This document shows positions 45,123 through 54,800 of a DNA stretch of 64,000 nucleotides, one piece after another. The position numbers and the translations under genes are program-made. The DNA comes from JBGSMF01 sp964651475 (GTDB taxonomy: Bacteria > Chloroflexota > Anaerolineae > Fen-1058), in the NCBI GenBank assembly GCA_964651475.1, contig CAZYXV010000001.1, positions 124,001-188,000 of the forward strand, read 5' to 3'. The notes under the pieces were generated by a model. The model did not search any database. It was not told where the DNA came from and worked only from the letters and a program-made list of their open reading frames with translations. Each line of letters starts with the position of its first letter. Position 1 is the stretch's first letter.

Positions 45123-45254
45123 ATGCTGCGCAAAGCGTATGTCTATATGCTGCTCAAGTGGCGCGGCCATCGCTTGCCCTCACTGGCTGAACTGGAAATC
45201 CAATTTGGGTTGAAGCCGGGTGGCATCCGCCGATTGAGTGAGCCAGCCGCATAA
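45123..45254 (+). CDS. Possible small basic protein or gene remnant
   Basis: 43 residues, MLRKAYVYMLLKWRGHRL then a helical SLAELEIQFGLKPGGIRRL end. The composition looks protein-like, but there is no ribosome site and no family match. It could be the 3' end of a gene destroyed by the same event that truncated hsdR. Confidence 0.25.
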   Translation: MLRKAYVYMLLKWRGHRLPSLAELEIQFGLKPGGIRRLSEPAA

Positions 45255-45333
45255 TGCGGATTGCTCGAATCGTCGGCGTCCTATCCGTGTATCCGTGCGT
45301 GAAGCGAATCCGTGTTGTGCTACCTTATCGCAT

Positions 45334-45362
45334 TTTACATAAGGGGTGTGCGGGTTTATAAT
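45334..45362 (+). promoter_or_regulatory. Sigma-70 promoter of the kinase operon
   Basis: TTTACA (45334-45339), 17-bp spacer, perfect TATAAT (45357-45362), 46 bp before the kinase ATG at 45409. Confidence 0.8.
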
Positions 45363-45408
45363 GAAGGTGAATAATTCAGGTATGAAATGGACCGATTAGG
45401 GAACAAGT

Positions 45409-47370
45409 ATGTTTTCAAGTAATACGAGTAATCCTGTTCGAGTATTGTTGATCAGTGAACACGAAGACGATTACGTTTTCACGCGCAATTTATTGGCGGG
45501 CGCTCAAGATCGCTTTACGCTGGAGTGGACTAACCATCACACAAACCCCATAGAGGCGATTGTCCAGTCCCGGCACCACGCTTATCTGGTTGATCATTGC
45601 CCTGGCAAACAGGACGGGATCAAGCTGGCGCAGGCGGCTCTGTCGCGCGGCTGCCGCGCGCCCTTCATCCTGCTCGTCAATGGAGAATACAGCGCCGCCA
45701 TCGCCGCCGCCGTCCAGGCTGGCGCATCTGACGTCCTGGTCAAGAATCAACTGACGGCCAACTGGCTGGCGCACGCCATCCGCCACGCCATCGAGCGCAA
45801 GCGGGCGGAAAAGCCACAAGACGACGACGTGCGTCACCATCTTGTCACAGAGAACATGCTCGATGCGCTCTGGATGCTGGACCTGGATTTTAACATCGTC
45901 TTTGCCGGCGCCATCATAGAGCGTATCTGGGGATACACTCCCGAAGAGCTTGGCGTGATATCTTTGAAAAAGTTGCTCACCCCCAACACGTGGGCAACCG
46001 TCCTCAAGGTTCTTTCACAAGAGCTCGACCGGGCCAGGCGGCGGCAAGACCCTGAAGCGCCGCAAACGCTGGAAATCGAACTGTATCGAAAGGACGGAGC
46101 GGTGATTTGGAACGAAGCCACCATCACCGTGATCAAAGATAACCAGGGCTATCCCATGGGATTTTTGGGGCTGGGGCGCGACATCACCGAGCGCAAGCAA
46201 GTCGAGGAATCAACACGCGTATACGCCAAGCGGCTCGAAACGCTGCACGAGATTGATCGGGCCATCCTGACCTCCCAGTCGCCGGAAGCCATCGCGCGAG
46301 AAGCGTTGAACCGCCTGCGGGGCGTGGTGCCTTGCCTGTGGGCCAACGTCATCGAGTTTGACACGACGGCGCAGCAGGGCCGCGTGTTGGCGACCGACAG
46401 GTGCGCGCAGACCAGGTTCGGAACCGGGACGCTCATTCCCATGGAAGCATTCTCCGACGAATTGCTGCTTCGACATCAAGCGCAAATCCTGCAAGACATT
46501 TCGGCCTCAGCCCACCAGCCTGGGCTGCTGCGGGACTGTTACGAAGAAGGCGCGCGCGCTTATCTTACTCTCCCCCTTATCGCCCAGCAAAAATTAATTG
46601 GCTGCTTGAACCTGGGAGCAGATCGCCCCAAGGCCTTTACGCCCAACCACATCGAGATCGCCACCGAAATAGCCGCTTCGCTCGCCGTCGCCATCCACCA
46701 GGCCCGGCTCCACGAGCAAGCGCAGCGCGACGCTCAAACCAAGACGCACTTGCTGCAAGCCGTCAATCACCGCGTTGGGAATAACCTGTTAGCCATCCGA
46801 GGCTTTCTCGTCACCAGGCAGCGGCACGCGCAGGCGCAGCAGAATACCGAAAATTATATGCTTCTAAAAGACCTGATCAACCAGATAGATGGCATGGCCG
46901 CCGTGCACCACCTGCTTTCTAAGTCCGAATGGTCGCCCTTGCTCTTGAGCGGCCTGGCGCACCAGGTTATCCATTCTTCGCTGAATACATTGACGTCCGA
47001 CGAGCACGTCCACGTGAACGTATCGCCGGCTTCGGTGCGGGTCACGCCCCAGCAAGCCAGCAGTTTGGCGTCTGTGATCAACGAATTGACAACCAACACT
47101 CTCAAATACGCTTTGCGCTCACGTGATATTGTCCAGATTACGGTCACAATCACTACCCATCACAACGACGTCCAGATGGAATTTCGCGACGATGGTCCTG
47201 GCTACCCTGAAATTGTAGTGCGGCAAGAGCATTACAACGTCGGCCTGTACCTGGTCAGAGGCATTGTGCACAATGACTTGAACGGAGATATCGAACTCTA
47301 CAACGACGGCGGCGCCGTGGCGGCCATCCGCTTCAAAGAAGAGATCAGGGGCGGAGGAACCGCGCTATGA
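45409..47370 (+). CDS. Hybrid sensor kinase: REC-like, PAS, GAF, HisKA_2
   Basis: 653 residues. An N-terminal receiver-like domain (9-130, VRVLLISEHEDDYVFTR and YLVDHCPGKQDG), a PAS domain (145-265, ending GFLGLGRDITERK), a GAF domain (280-435) and a HisKA_2 kinase: VNHRVGNNLLAIRGF (phospho-His near 453), INELTTNTLKYALRS (N box) and EFRDDGPGYPE (G1 box). No membrane segment, so it is a cytoplasmic sensor. Its stop overlaps the next start (ATGA), so both kinases form an operon. Input signal unknown. Confidence 0.9.
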   Translation: MFSSNTSNPVRVLLISEHEDDYVFTRNLLAGAQDRFTLEWTNHHTNPIEAIVQSRHHAYLVDHCPGKQDGIKLAQAALSRGCRAPFILLVNGEYSAAIAAAVQAGASDVLVKNQLTANWLAHAIRHAIERKRAEKPQDDDVRHHLVTENMLDALWMLDLDFNIVFAGAIIERIWGYTPEELGVISLKKLLTPNTWATVLKVLSQELDRARRRQDPEAPQTLEIELYRKDGAVIWNEATITVIKDNQGYPMGFLGLGRDITERKQVEESTRVYAKRLETLHEIDRAILTSQSPEAIAREALNRLRGVVPCLWANVIEFDTTAQQGRVLATDRCAQTRFGTGTLIPMEAFSDELLLRHQAQILQDISASAHQPGLLRDCYEEGARAYLTLPLIAQQKLIGCLNLGADRPKAFTPNHIEIATEIAASLAVAIHQARLHEQAQRDAQTKTHLLQAVNHRVGNNLLAIRGFLVTRQRHAQAQQNTENYMLLKDLINQIDGMAAVHHLLSKSEWSPLLLSGLAHQVIHSSLNTLTSDEHVHVNVSPASVRVTPQQASSLASVINELTTNTLKYALRSRDIVQITVTITTHHNDVQMEFRDDGPGYPEIVVRQEHYNVGLYLVRGIVHNDLNGDIELYNDGGAVAAIRFKEEIRGGGTAL

Positions 47371-48470
47371 GCAAATCACTGAAAAAGCTGCGCGTTTTAA
47401 TCGTCGAAGATCATTTCCTGGTCGGCGAGACCATCCAGAGTATGGTAGAAGACCTGGGATACACTGTCGTCGGTCGAGCTAAAGATGGGCAGCAAGCGAT
47501 TGACAAGGTCAAATCCTTGCGCCCCAGCGTAGTCTTGATGGATATCGAGCTGCCGGATAAGGACGGCATCGAGGTTACGCAATATATTCAAACCAACTGC
47601 CCCACGCCGGTCGTCATCCTGAGCGCCTACGACACGCCGGAGTTGGTCAAGCGCGCCAGCGCTGCGGGCGCTGGCGCCTATCTGGTCAAGCCGCCCCAGG
47701 CGCGTGAAATGGAACGCAGCATCACTATCGCCATGGCCCGCTTTGCCGACATGATGGAACTGCGCCGCCTCAACGTCGAATTGCAAACTCGCAACGAAGA
47801 TCTGGACGCGTTCGCGCATACTGTTGCTTACGGGCTAAAAGACCCGCTGGGATGGGTGATTGGGTTCGTGATGGCGTTGGAAAAGGACTATGTCGAGCTG
47901 TCGGACGAGGAGCTAAAACAATCTATATTAAAAATAACGCAACACGGGCGCAAGATGAGCAATATTATCAACGAGTTGATGATGCTGACCAGCGTGCGCC
48001 AGTTGACGGGCGTGCAGATCAAGCCGTTGGATATGGCCAGCATTGTGGCCGAAGCGTGTGAGCGCCTGTCTTTTTCGATTGAAGAACACCAGGCTGAAAT
48101 TATCCACCCGCCCGCCTGGCCGGTGGCGTTGGGCTATAGCCCGTGGGTCGAAGAGGTGTGGGTGAACTATCTCGGTAATGCCCTCGTGCACGGAGGGCGG
48201 CCTCCGCGCGTGGAACTGGGGGCAACCGTACAAGAAGATAACGTGGTGCGTTTCTGGGTTAAAGATAACGGCCCCGGCATCCCGCCAGAAGCCCAGGCTC
48301 AATTATTCATCCCCCTCACCCAACTCAACCACAAGCCGGCCAACGAGCTCGCTTCTTTGGGGCTTGCCATCGTGCGGCGCATCGTCCAACGGCTGAACGG
48401 GCAAGTGGGAGTCGAAAGCCAGGTGGGGCAAGGCAGTGTATTCAGCTTTACTCTGCCGGCTTCCAGGTAA
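47367..48470 (+). CDS. Response regulator fused to histidine kinase
   Basis: 367 residues. A canonical receiver (D59 phospho-site in VVLMDIELPDKDG, K108 in LVKPPQ) followed by a kinase core: H-box FAHTVAYGLKDPLGWV with His151, dimer helix, N box VWVNYLGNALVHGG, G1 VKDNGPGIPPEAQAQLF and G2 LGLAIVRRIV. It is a stand-alone REC-HK, likely receiving phosphate from the kinase encoded just upstream. It ends at 48470, directly against the stop of the convergent CpaE-type gene (48471). Confidence 0.9.
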   Translation: MSKSLKKLRVLIVEDHFLVGETIQSMVEDLGYTVVGRAKDGQQAIDKVKSLRPSVVLMDIELPDKDGIEVTQYIQTNCPTPVVILSAYDTPELVKRASAAGAGAYLVKPPQAREMERSITIAMARFADMMELRRLNVELQTRNEDLDAFAHTVAYGLKDPLGWVIGFVMALEKDYVELSDEELKQSILKITQHGRKMSNIINELMMLTSVRQLTGVQIKPLDMASIVAEACERLSFSIEEHQAEIIHPPAWPVALGYSPWVEEVWVNYLGNALVHGGRPPRVELGATVQEDNVVRFWVKDNGPGIPPEAQAQLFIPLTQLNHKPANELASLGLAIVRRIVQRLNGQVGVESQVGQGSVFSFTLPASR

Positions 48471-49529
48471 TCAGGCGGCTTTTAACAGGTTGACCAGTTC
48501 ACGCAGCGCTTGGGCCGCCGGCGCGCCAGGCAGCGAAACAAACAGCGGCTCGCTCGAATAGGGAATGATGATGACCTGGCGCGCCAGGCTTTCCTCCAGG
48601 CTGGCCGCTTCGAGCGATGGGTTGGACTCGGAACGCACGACCCATACCGGATAAACCGGCGCTGCAATCCCCCACCCTGCCAGTTGCTTCAAGATTCTAT
48701 TGGCGTGCTCCGTTTCCACCCGGCCTGGCGCCACAACCAGGATAATCGCTTTGCAGCTTTCGAGGATCCATTGCTTGTTGGCCTGCACTCCAGGCGACAA
48801 GGTCCCCAGGTCTAGCACCCCAAAATTCACCATGTCGGTGAGGCAATTCAACACCGCGCGCACGCGCCCCTGGTGCGCCAACAACCTGGCGTCGTACAAC
48901 AAATGCAAATTCCCCAAGTACGGCACCCACGCGTGCTCAACCGCCTGCCGGTCAATTCGTTCCACATCGAGCTTGCTCAATGTAACCGGCCAATCAAAAG
49001 GCGATTGTCCCAGGTACACCATCGCATCTCCCACAAAGTCGGCCAATACAACCCGCTCGTGCGAAGAAAGCGCCAGAGCGACATTCGTCGCTACACTGGT
49101 GGTGCCAACCCCCCCCTTACATCCCACCACGCCAATCAAATAGCCCTTGGAAGTGGGCGCATCGGCCGTCGCCTTGCGTTCCAGCACGCCGCGGATGCAC
49201 CTCACCAGGTGATCCGGATCCACCGGCTTGTTCACGTAATCATCAGCCTCTGGCGGTGGCGTCCCAACAGGCAAGGTGGCTGTGAAAATAATCACTGGCA
49301 GCGGCGCCGTGCGCGGGTTCCCACGCAATCGCTTCAACACCTCAAATCCATCCATCGCCGGCATCATCAAATCCAACAAGATCAAGTCGGGCAAGTCCCG
49401 CTCAATGAGTTCCAGCGCCTCAGCGCCGCTGGCGGCCGTCTGGACCTCATAGCCGCGCCGCCGAAGCGTCAATTTGATCAATACTAGTGTATCCGGCTCA
49501 TCATCTACAACCAGAACCCGTGGTGACAC
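48471..49529 (-). CDS. REC domain fused to CpaE/MinD-type ATPase
   Basis: 352 residues from the GTG at 49529, which has AGGAGG five bases upstream. The receiver (D53, K101, LLDLMMPAMDG) is followed by a deviant-Walker P-loop, VVGCKGGVGTTSVATN (134-149). In the CpaE/TadZ family such proteins localise the Tad pilus machine; here the switch II and C-terminal parts are present, but no pilus genes are in the window. It is 31 bp downstream of the giant kinase gene and is probably its output partner. Confidence 0.85.
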   Translation of the reverse strand: MSPRVLVVDDEPDTLVLIKLTLRRRGYEVQTAASGAEALELIERDLPDLILLDLMMPAMDGFEVLKRLRGNPRTAPLPVIIFTATLPVGTPPPEADDYVNKPVDPDHLVRCIRGVLERKATADAPTSKGYLIGVVGCKGGVGTTSVATNVALALSSHERVVLADFVGDAMVYLGQSPFDWPVTLSKLDVERIDRQAVEHAWVPYLGNLHLLYDARLLAHQGRVRAVLNCLTDMVNFGVLDLGTLSPGVQANKQWILESCKAIILVVAPGRVETEHANRILKQLAGWGIAAPVYPVWVVRSESNPSLEAASLEESLARQVIIIPYSSEPLFVSLPGAPAAQALRELVNLLKAA

Positions 49530-49560
49530 TTTGACCTCCTTCCAATAAACTGCAGGGGGA

Positions 49561-52500
49561 TCACCGGCCCTCCGTGCTGTCCCGTTCAACCTGATCCTGG
49601 GCGGCCGGCGCCTTGGGCAGCGTAAAGTAAAATGTGCTGCCGCGCCCCAACTCGCTCATTACCCCCACCTGGCCGCCGTGCGCATGGATGATTTCCTTGA
49701 CAATTGCCAACCCCAATCCCGCGCCGCCAAACTTGCGCCGCGAGGTGCCATCTACTTGATAGAATCGCTCGAAAATTTTATCTAGCTTGTCAGACGGGAT
49801 ACCGATGCCCGTATCAGATACCTCCACCCGTACGAACTCGCCTTCTTCCCGCCCGCGAACTGTGATGGCGCCCCCCGCCGGCGTGAACTTGAGCGCGTTG
49901 GATAACAGGTTGTCAAACACTTCGCTGATTTGATCGCGGTCCCCCACCACCAGAGACAAGACGGGCGGGAAATCGCACGCCAACGTCACGCGCCTGAGCC
50001 GGCTGGTGGCCGCGCAAGTATCTAGCACCAGGTTAGCCTGTTCGGCCAGCGACATGGGCTGCGCGTGCAACCCCGCGCGCCCAACACGTTCCAGGGTCAC
50101 AATGCTGCCGACCAGGCGGGTGAGCATGTCCGTCTTGCGCACGACGATGTCCAGGCTCTGGTGCTGAGCCGGCGTCAACTCTCCCATACCGCCTTCCAGA
50201 AGCAGCTGGACATAACCTTTGATGAACGTCAAGGGCGTCCTCAATTCGTGCGACACATTCTGCACCAGCTCATCTTTAAGCCGGTCGGATTCCTTCAACT
50301 CGGCATAAGCGCGTTCCAGGGCATGGGCACGGTCTTGCAACACCTGGTACAGGCGGGCATTTTCCACCGCAATAGCAATCTGGTTTCCCAGCGTCAGGAG
50401 CATGCGCTGATCGGCGTCGCTATACGTAACGTCGCGCTGGCTCCCCAGGGCGAGCACTCCCAAAATTCGCTGACCTATGGAAAGCGGCGCGATGACGAAC
50501 GAGGTCAGCGTGCCCTCGCCGGTATGCGCCTCCGGCACCACGCCCAATATCACGCGCTCCAGGCCGGCGCCATCCAACTGGCTCAAGCCCAACATGTAAT
50601 ATTCGTCCACCAGGCGTTTTTCCATTTGTTCCACAGCCGCCTGGCCCACCAAACCGGCAACGTGCATAAACAAGCGCCCCGCTCCCTGAGACACTAACAT
50701 GCCGGCAATATCATACTCCACCAAATCGTATAGCCGCGGCAAGACGTTTTCCGGCGAACGGTACATGTCCAGCAAAGCCAGCTGGCGTATGATTTCGTAC
50801 AGGGCGCGTGTTTTTCGCTCGCGCCTTTCGCTGGCCTGGTACAACTGCGCGTTCACCATCGCCACGCTGATTTGACGCCCAATAGACAGCCACAAGGTCA
50901 AATCGCGCTCGGCGGGTGAATAGGGGCGCCGCCACCCCAATCGCAGCGCTCCAAGCAAGCGCCGGCGCGCGTGGAGTGGCATGTATACCTGCGCCAGCAT
51001 CTCGCCACATCGAAATGCCGATTCAACGTCCGAATCGGCCTGCGACAAGTCTGGAATGACTAGCGGCTCCCCGTCGCTTATGGCCTGGATAGCCAGCGTC
51101 GGCAGCTGGTTGCACTCGGGCAGGTTCTGCGCCAGTTGCCCGGTGTGCGCCGCCAGCCGCCACTGTCCATCCTCCAGCACGTACGCCTGGACGCCGTCGG
51201 CCCCAGAGATGTTGGCGACGACCGGCAAGGCATGGTCAAGCACCGTGGTTAACTCGAGCGACTGATTGGCCGCCGTAGAAATGGCATATAACGCAGCCAG
51301 TTCACGAGCGCGCTGCTGTGCAGCGCGCTCGGCGGTCTTTTGCGCCGTCAGGTCCTGGCTGACAAAAATGATGCCCGTAACAGCGCCGGCGTGATCTTTT
51401 AACGGGCCTGCCGTCAGGTAAAAAGTCTGGTGGTCGCCCGTCGTTTCGACTTCAATCTCTTCGTGATGGAGGGGGCCTTCCTCGCCCTGGCCGCCAGACA
51501 AGATCATTGTGCACAACGTGCTCCACCTGGCGCGAGCCGGATGGGTGAAAAACTCCATCAGCGGACGTCCCAACAGGTACGCACTGAGTAGTTCCGAGTG
51601 GCCGTTCTGCGCAATCGTGCGATCCCATTCGGCGCTAAAGCTGGTCAGGCGCAACTCGCGATCCACCGTATAAATCACGGCGCCCGTCGAGTCAATGACG
51701 CTCTGATAATACGTCTGCTGGCGGGCCATCTCCTCGTACAAGCGCGCATTGTCCAGCGCAATTGCCGCCTGCGCGGCAACGGAAGCCAGCCACGCCACAT
51801 CTTCAGACGCAAAGCTCTCAAACGCGTGCGCCGTCCCGGCTCGATTTGCCACCAGCAGCGCGCCCAACATCTGCTCCCGAGCCGTCATCGTCGCCACGGC
51901 CAGCGAGCGGATGCCGATTGAAAAGAACAAGAAGCGCAAAGCAGGCGATAGTTCGGCCAGGTCGTTGACGATCACGCGAGCATCTTGGCGCGAAAAATCA
52001 AGGCGCGGCTCGCCGCCGAGCGGGAAGCGCAATCGAGCCGCTTGCTCTTCGGTCAAGCCATGAGCGGGGAACAAGGCCCTGGCCTCGCGTTGGTCCGGCG
52101 AGAATAACAAGATAGCGCATTTGTCTGCGCTGAGCACGCGCGCCACGCGCTCGGTGACCAGGTGGGCCATGTCACGCACGTTTACCATCGCCGAAAAAGC
52201 AAGCGCAATGTCATTCAGTCCTTGCAATTCACAGACACGCTGCTGCGCCTGGGCGTATAACTGCGCATTCTCGATGGCCGCCACCACCTGCCCGGCAAAC
52301 ATCGCTGCTGTCTCGGCGTCTTCGGACCGGTAGAAATTGGGCTGCTCGTGATCCACGTTGAGTACGCCGACCAGCCGGTCGCCGATCATTAATGGCGCGC
52401 CAAGCCACGCGCGAATGCGATCAGAACCCGGAATGTGGAGCCATTGCGCGTCCAGGCGCGTATCGCCGATGATAAAGGGGCGCCGCGTCGTCAACATGGT

Positions 52501-53739
52501 GCGGACCTTTAGATCATCGGCTATCTTCCACCTGGCGCCCTTGAGTTCGCTTATATTGTCAAAGCCGCGCGCTGCCGCGATGCGCAGCACGTCCTGATCG
52601 CTCACCAACGAGATCGAACAACTGGTACACGTAATTATTTTTTCTAGAAATTCTAGCACCAGCTCCAACACATCGTCCAAAACCAGGTGAGATCCCAGCG
52701 CCGCTACAGCGTCGTGAAATATCTCGGCCAGGCGCCGGCGATCTTGTTCAGCGCGATAGGCGCGCGCGTTCTGCACCGCCACCACGGCTTGTTGCGCCCA
52801 CAAGGCTAGCAGGCGAATATCGCCTGGGGTGAAGCGGCGAGGCTGGCGGGTATCTGACGCGACCAATACGCCCAACACGCTCCCGCGCCAAACGAGCGGC
52901 ACGCCCAGCACGCCGAAAAACATGCGGGATGGATATTGCGGCAGGCGCCTTTCCCAACGGCTATAGTCTTCGATAGCTAAGGGCTGCCCGCTGCTGGCCA
53001 CCTGGCCGGCCACGCCCTCGTCCAATCTCAGGCGCATGCCGGTATACGGATTGTGGGGGTTATAACCGGCCACCAGTTCGAGCGCGTCTCGCTCAGGCGT
53101 TATCATCCACAAGCCGACCCCCGTCACCTGGAGCATACGCGCGGCGTGGTCGCAGATGGCTTTGAGCAGCTTGCCCTCGTCAAGCTCCACGGCTATTTCC
53201 AAAGACACGTCGTGCAAGACGGCCAATTGCTCAATCTGTGCTTCGAGCGAGCTGCGCAGGGCCGCGCTTTCTAACGCCACGGCGATGTGCCCGGCAAATC
53301 CGCCCACCGCCTGCAAATCGCCTGCATTCAGCGCGTCCTCGCTCATCACCACCAGCACGCCGGCGCCAGAGTCGTGTTGAGCAATCGGCGCCAAAGATAG
53401 CCCACCTGGCGCATCGCCCAGGGCGTCTAATCCATCTGCCTGATTGCGTTCGCCAGCGGGGATAAATACAGGCGAGCACGTCTCGATCACGCGCTTCAAG
53501 AGCGGCGCTGTCCGAATCGAGATATCGGCCTCGGGCGCGGCCGGCAATGAGTTGTGTCGTAAGCGAAGCGTATGCCCGTCCGAATCGAGCATGTAAATTG
53601 CCACGCGCCAACCCAGCTTGCCCAGCTCGCTCGCGGACACCTCCAAGATTTCTTGGGGGGTGCGCGCCGTCTGGACGGCGGCGGCCGCCGCCAGCAACAC
53701 CCTCAAACGCTCTTCAGTAGACAAACCGCCTGCACTCAT
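49561..53739 (-). CDS. Giant multi-GAF/PAS sensor histidine kinase
   Basis: 1392 residues from the ATG at 53739; a GTG at 53772 is possible. Four GAF domains occupy ~20-660, a PAS domain ~690-810 (AVIYTVDRELRLTSFSAEW), two more GAF domains ~830-1130, a coiled segment, then HisKA with LVQNVSHELRTPLTF (phospho-His ~1164) and HATPase with FDNLLSNALKFTPAGG, VSDTGIGIPSDKLDKIF and GAGLGLAIVKEI. There is no membrane segment. Such large GAF stacks usually sense small ligands or redox in the cytoplasm. Downstream partner: the REC-CpaE gene. Confidence 0.92.
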   Translation of the reverse strand: MSAGGLSTEERLRVLLAAAAAVQTARTPQEILEVSASELGKLGWRVAIYMLDSDGHTLRLRHNSLPAAPEADISIRTAPLLKRVIETCSPVFIPAGERNQADGLDALGDAPGGLSLAPIAQHDSGAGVLVVMSEDALNAGDLQAVGGFAGHIAVALESAALRSSLEAQIEQLAVLHDVSLEIAVELDEGKLLKAICDHAARMLQVTGVGLWMITPERDALELVAGYNPHNPYTGMRLRLDEGVAGQVASSGQPLAIEDYSRWERRLPQYPSRMFFGVLGVPLVWRGSVLGVLVASDTRQPRRFTPGDIRLLALWAQQAVVAVQNARAYRAEQDRRRLAEIFHDAVAALGSHLVLDDVLELVLEFLEKIITCTSCSISLVSDQDVLRIAAARGFDNISELKGARWKIADDLKVRTMLTTRRPFIIGDTRLDAQWLHIPGSDRIRAWLGAPLMIGDRLVGVLNVDHEQPNFYRSEDAETAAMFAGQVVAAIENAQLYAQAQQRVCELQGLNDIALAFSAMVNVRDMAHLVTERVARVLSADKCAILLFSPDQREARALFPAHGLTEEQAARLRFPLGGEPRLDFSRQDARVIVNDLAELSPALRFLFFSIGIRSLAVATMTAREQMLGALLVANRAGTAHAFESFASEDVAWLASVAAQAAIALDNARLYEEMARQQTYYQSVIDSTGAVIYTVDRELRLTSFSAEWDRTIAQNGHSELLSAYLLGRPLMEFFTHPARARWSTLCTMILSGGQGEEGPLHHEEIEVETTGDHQTFYLTAGPLKDHAGAVTGIIFVSQDLTAQKTAERAAQQRARELAALYAISTAANQSLELTTVLDHALPVVANISGADGVQAYVLEDGQWRLAAHTGQLAQNLPECNQLPTLAIQAISDGEPLVIPDLSQADSDVESAFRCGEMLAQVYMPLHARRRLLGALRLGWRRPYSPAERDLTLWLSIGRQISVAMVNAQLYQASERRERKTRALYEIIRQLALLDMYRSPENVLPRLYDLVEYDIAGMLVSQGAGRLFMHVAGLVGQAAVEQMEKRLVDEYYMLGLSQLDGAGLERVILGVVPEAHTGEGTLTSFVIAPLSIGQRILGVLALGSQRDVTYSDADQRMLLTLGNQIAIAVENARLYQVLQDRAHALERAYAELKESDRLKDELVQNVSHELRTPLTFIKGYVQLLLEGGMGELTPAQHQSLDIVVRKTDMLTRLVGSIVTLERVGRAGLHAQPMSLAEQANLVLDTCAATSRLRRVTLACDFPPVLSLVVGDRDQISEVFDNLLSNALKFTPAGGAITVRGREEGEFVRVEVSDTGIGIPSDKLDKIFERFYQVDGTSRRKFGGAGLGLAIVKEIIHAHGGQVGVMSELGRGSTFYFTLPKAPAAQDQVERDSTEGR

Positions 53740-53743
53740 AGTC

Positions 53744-54085
53744 TCACGCCGACCGATCAAAAATTGCCGCACCCGGACGGTGCTTGTGGCACTCCCCGCA
53801 TCCCACGTGAGGTTCGGTGACTTGAACCGCGCTGAGTATGCACACTGCGTACACCTCCACTCGCCGTTTTAATCCAAACCACTGCCTGGCAACGCGCCCT
53901 TCCAGCACCATGTTGGGGCAAGCATTGGCGCGCAAGATGCCCGGCACGGGGCACGTCTTGCACAAGTCAGGCCGCCACGGCTCCGTGTTTGGGTTCGCCT
54001 GGAGCAAGCGGCATTCTTGCAGCGACCTGCCACGGTGAAAATCCTGATAATAATAACGGCACTCGTGACCGTAAGGTGTTTTCAT
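53744..54085 (-). CDS. Cysteine-rich small protein of unknown family
   Basis: 113 residues from the ATG at 54085. Eight cysteines: C9, C25, C42, C45, C56, C82, C96 and C99, arranged as two CxxC pairs (CKTC, CGEC) plus partners, suggesting zinc or an iron-sulfur cluster. The region GHECRYYYQDFHRGRSLQE and the basic GLKRRVEVYAVC strand look conserved in character. It lies 4 bp upstream of the giant kinase start, so translation is probably linked. No known function. Confidence 0.65.
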   Translation of the reverse strand: MKTPYGHECRYYYQDFHRGRSLQECRLLQANPNTEPWRPDLCKTCPVPGILRANACPNMVLEGRVARQWFGLKRRVEVYAVCILSAVQVTEPHVGCGECHKHRPGAAIFDRSA

Positions 54086-54108
54086 CACAAACCCAACATA
54101 AACCAAAC

Positions 54109-54139
54109 AGCCCGTCACGGTCGCTCACCGTAACGGGCT
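54109..54139 (-). terminator. efp terminator
   Basis: Arms AGCCCGTCACGG (54109-54120) and CCGTAACGGGCT (54128-54139) with a 7-base loop; on the minus strand the stem is followed by GTTTGGTTT. It lies between efp and the cysteine-rich gene, both on the minus strand. Confidence 0.75.
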
Positions 54140-54180
54140 ACTGCTCATCTTATAACATCGAAGGCTGTACGACGAATAGA

Positions 54181-54738
54181 TTAGACCCGGGTCACGTAAC
54201 TGCCGGTGCGAGTATCTATACGAATCGTATCGCCTTCATTCACAAAGAGCGGCACTTGAACCCGGTAGCCAGTTTCCACGGTGACGTGCTTGTTAGCGCC
54301 GGTAGCCGTATCGCCTCTCACAGCCACATCCGACTGAACAACCTTTAAATCAACCGCAGTGGGTAACTCTACGCCGAGCGATTCACCGTCGTGGTCCTGG
54401 ACGATGACCGACATACCATCCACCAAAAAATTGACATTGTCTTCCAGCATCTTGGCGTCAATGGGCTTTTGCTCGTACGTGCGCGTGTCCATAAAGTAAT
54501 ATAGATCGCCTTCGTGGTACAAGTACTGCATTTCCAGGTTTTCCACGCGAATATCTTGCACGCGGTCGCCCGACTGGAACGTTTTTTCAAGCGTCCCACC
54601 CGTGCGCAGGTTGCGCAGCTTGGTACGAATCACTGCATTGCCCCGGCCGGGCTTGTGATGGTGATATTCAATCACCCGATACAATTGGCCGTCCAGTTCG
54701 AACGTGACGCCTTTGCGAAGATCGTTAACGTCTATCAT
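54181..54738 (-). CDS. efp: Elongation factor P
   Basis: 185 residues, normal size. MIDVNDLRKGVTFELDGQLY start, HHHKPGRGNAVIRTKLRN loop with the modifiable lysine (about K30; the motif is KPGRG), and the C-terminal OB part ending RIDTRTGSYVTRV. It relieves ribosome stalling at proline runs. Own promoter: TTGACA, 16-bp spacer, TATAAT. No EpmA/EpmB or other modification gene in the window. Confidence 0.97.
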   Translation of the reverse strand: MIDVNDLRKGVTFELDGQLYRVIEYHHHKPGRGNAVIRTKLRNLRTGGTLEKTFQSGDRVQDIRVENLEMQYLYHEGDLYYFMDTRTYEQKPIDAKMLEDNVNFLVDGMSVIVQDHDGESLGVELPTAVDLKVVQSDVAVRGDTATGANKHVTVETGYRVQVPLFVNEGDTIRIDTRTGSYVTRV

Positions 54739-54772
54739 AAATTCTCACCCCAAGATTAAAGTTACAGTCAAA

Positions 54773-54800
54773 ATTATACCCCGCCTGTGCTGGCTGTCAA
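54773..54800 (-). promoter_or_regulatory. Promoter of efp
   Basis: On the minus strand TTGACA (54800-54795), a 16-bp spacer, and TATAAT (54778-54773). It overlaps the last codons of the upstream dinG-type gene. Confidence 0.8.

Larger units (their letters stand above)
45032..45408. other. Junction region upstream of the hsdR fragment and kinase promoter
   Basis: Contains the presumed recombination junction side of the hsdR fragment, one small frame (45123-45254) and the promoter at 45334. No other feature seen. Confidence 0.5.
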
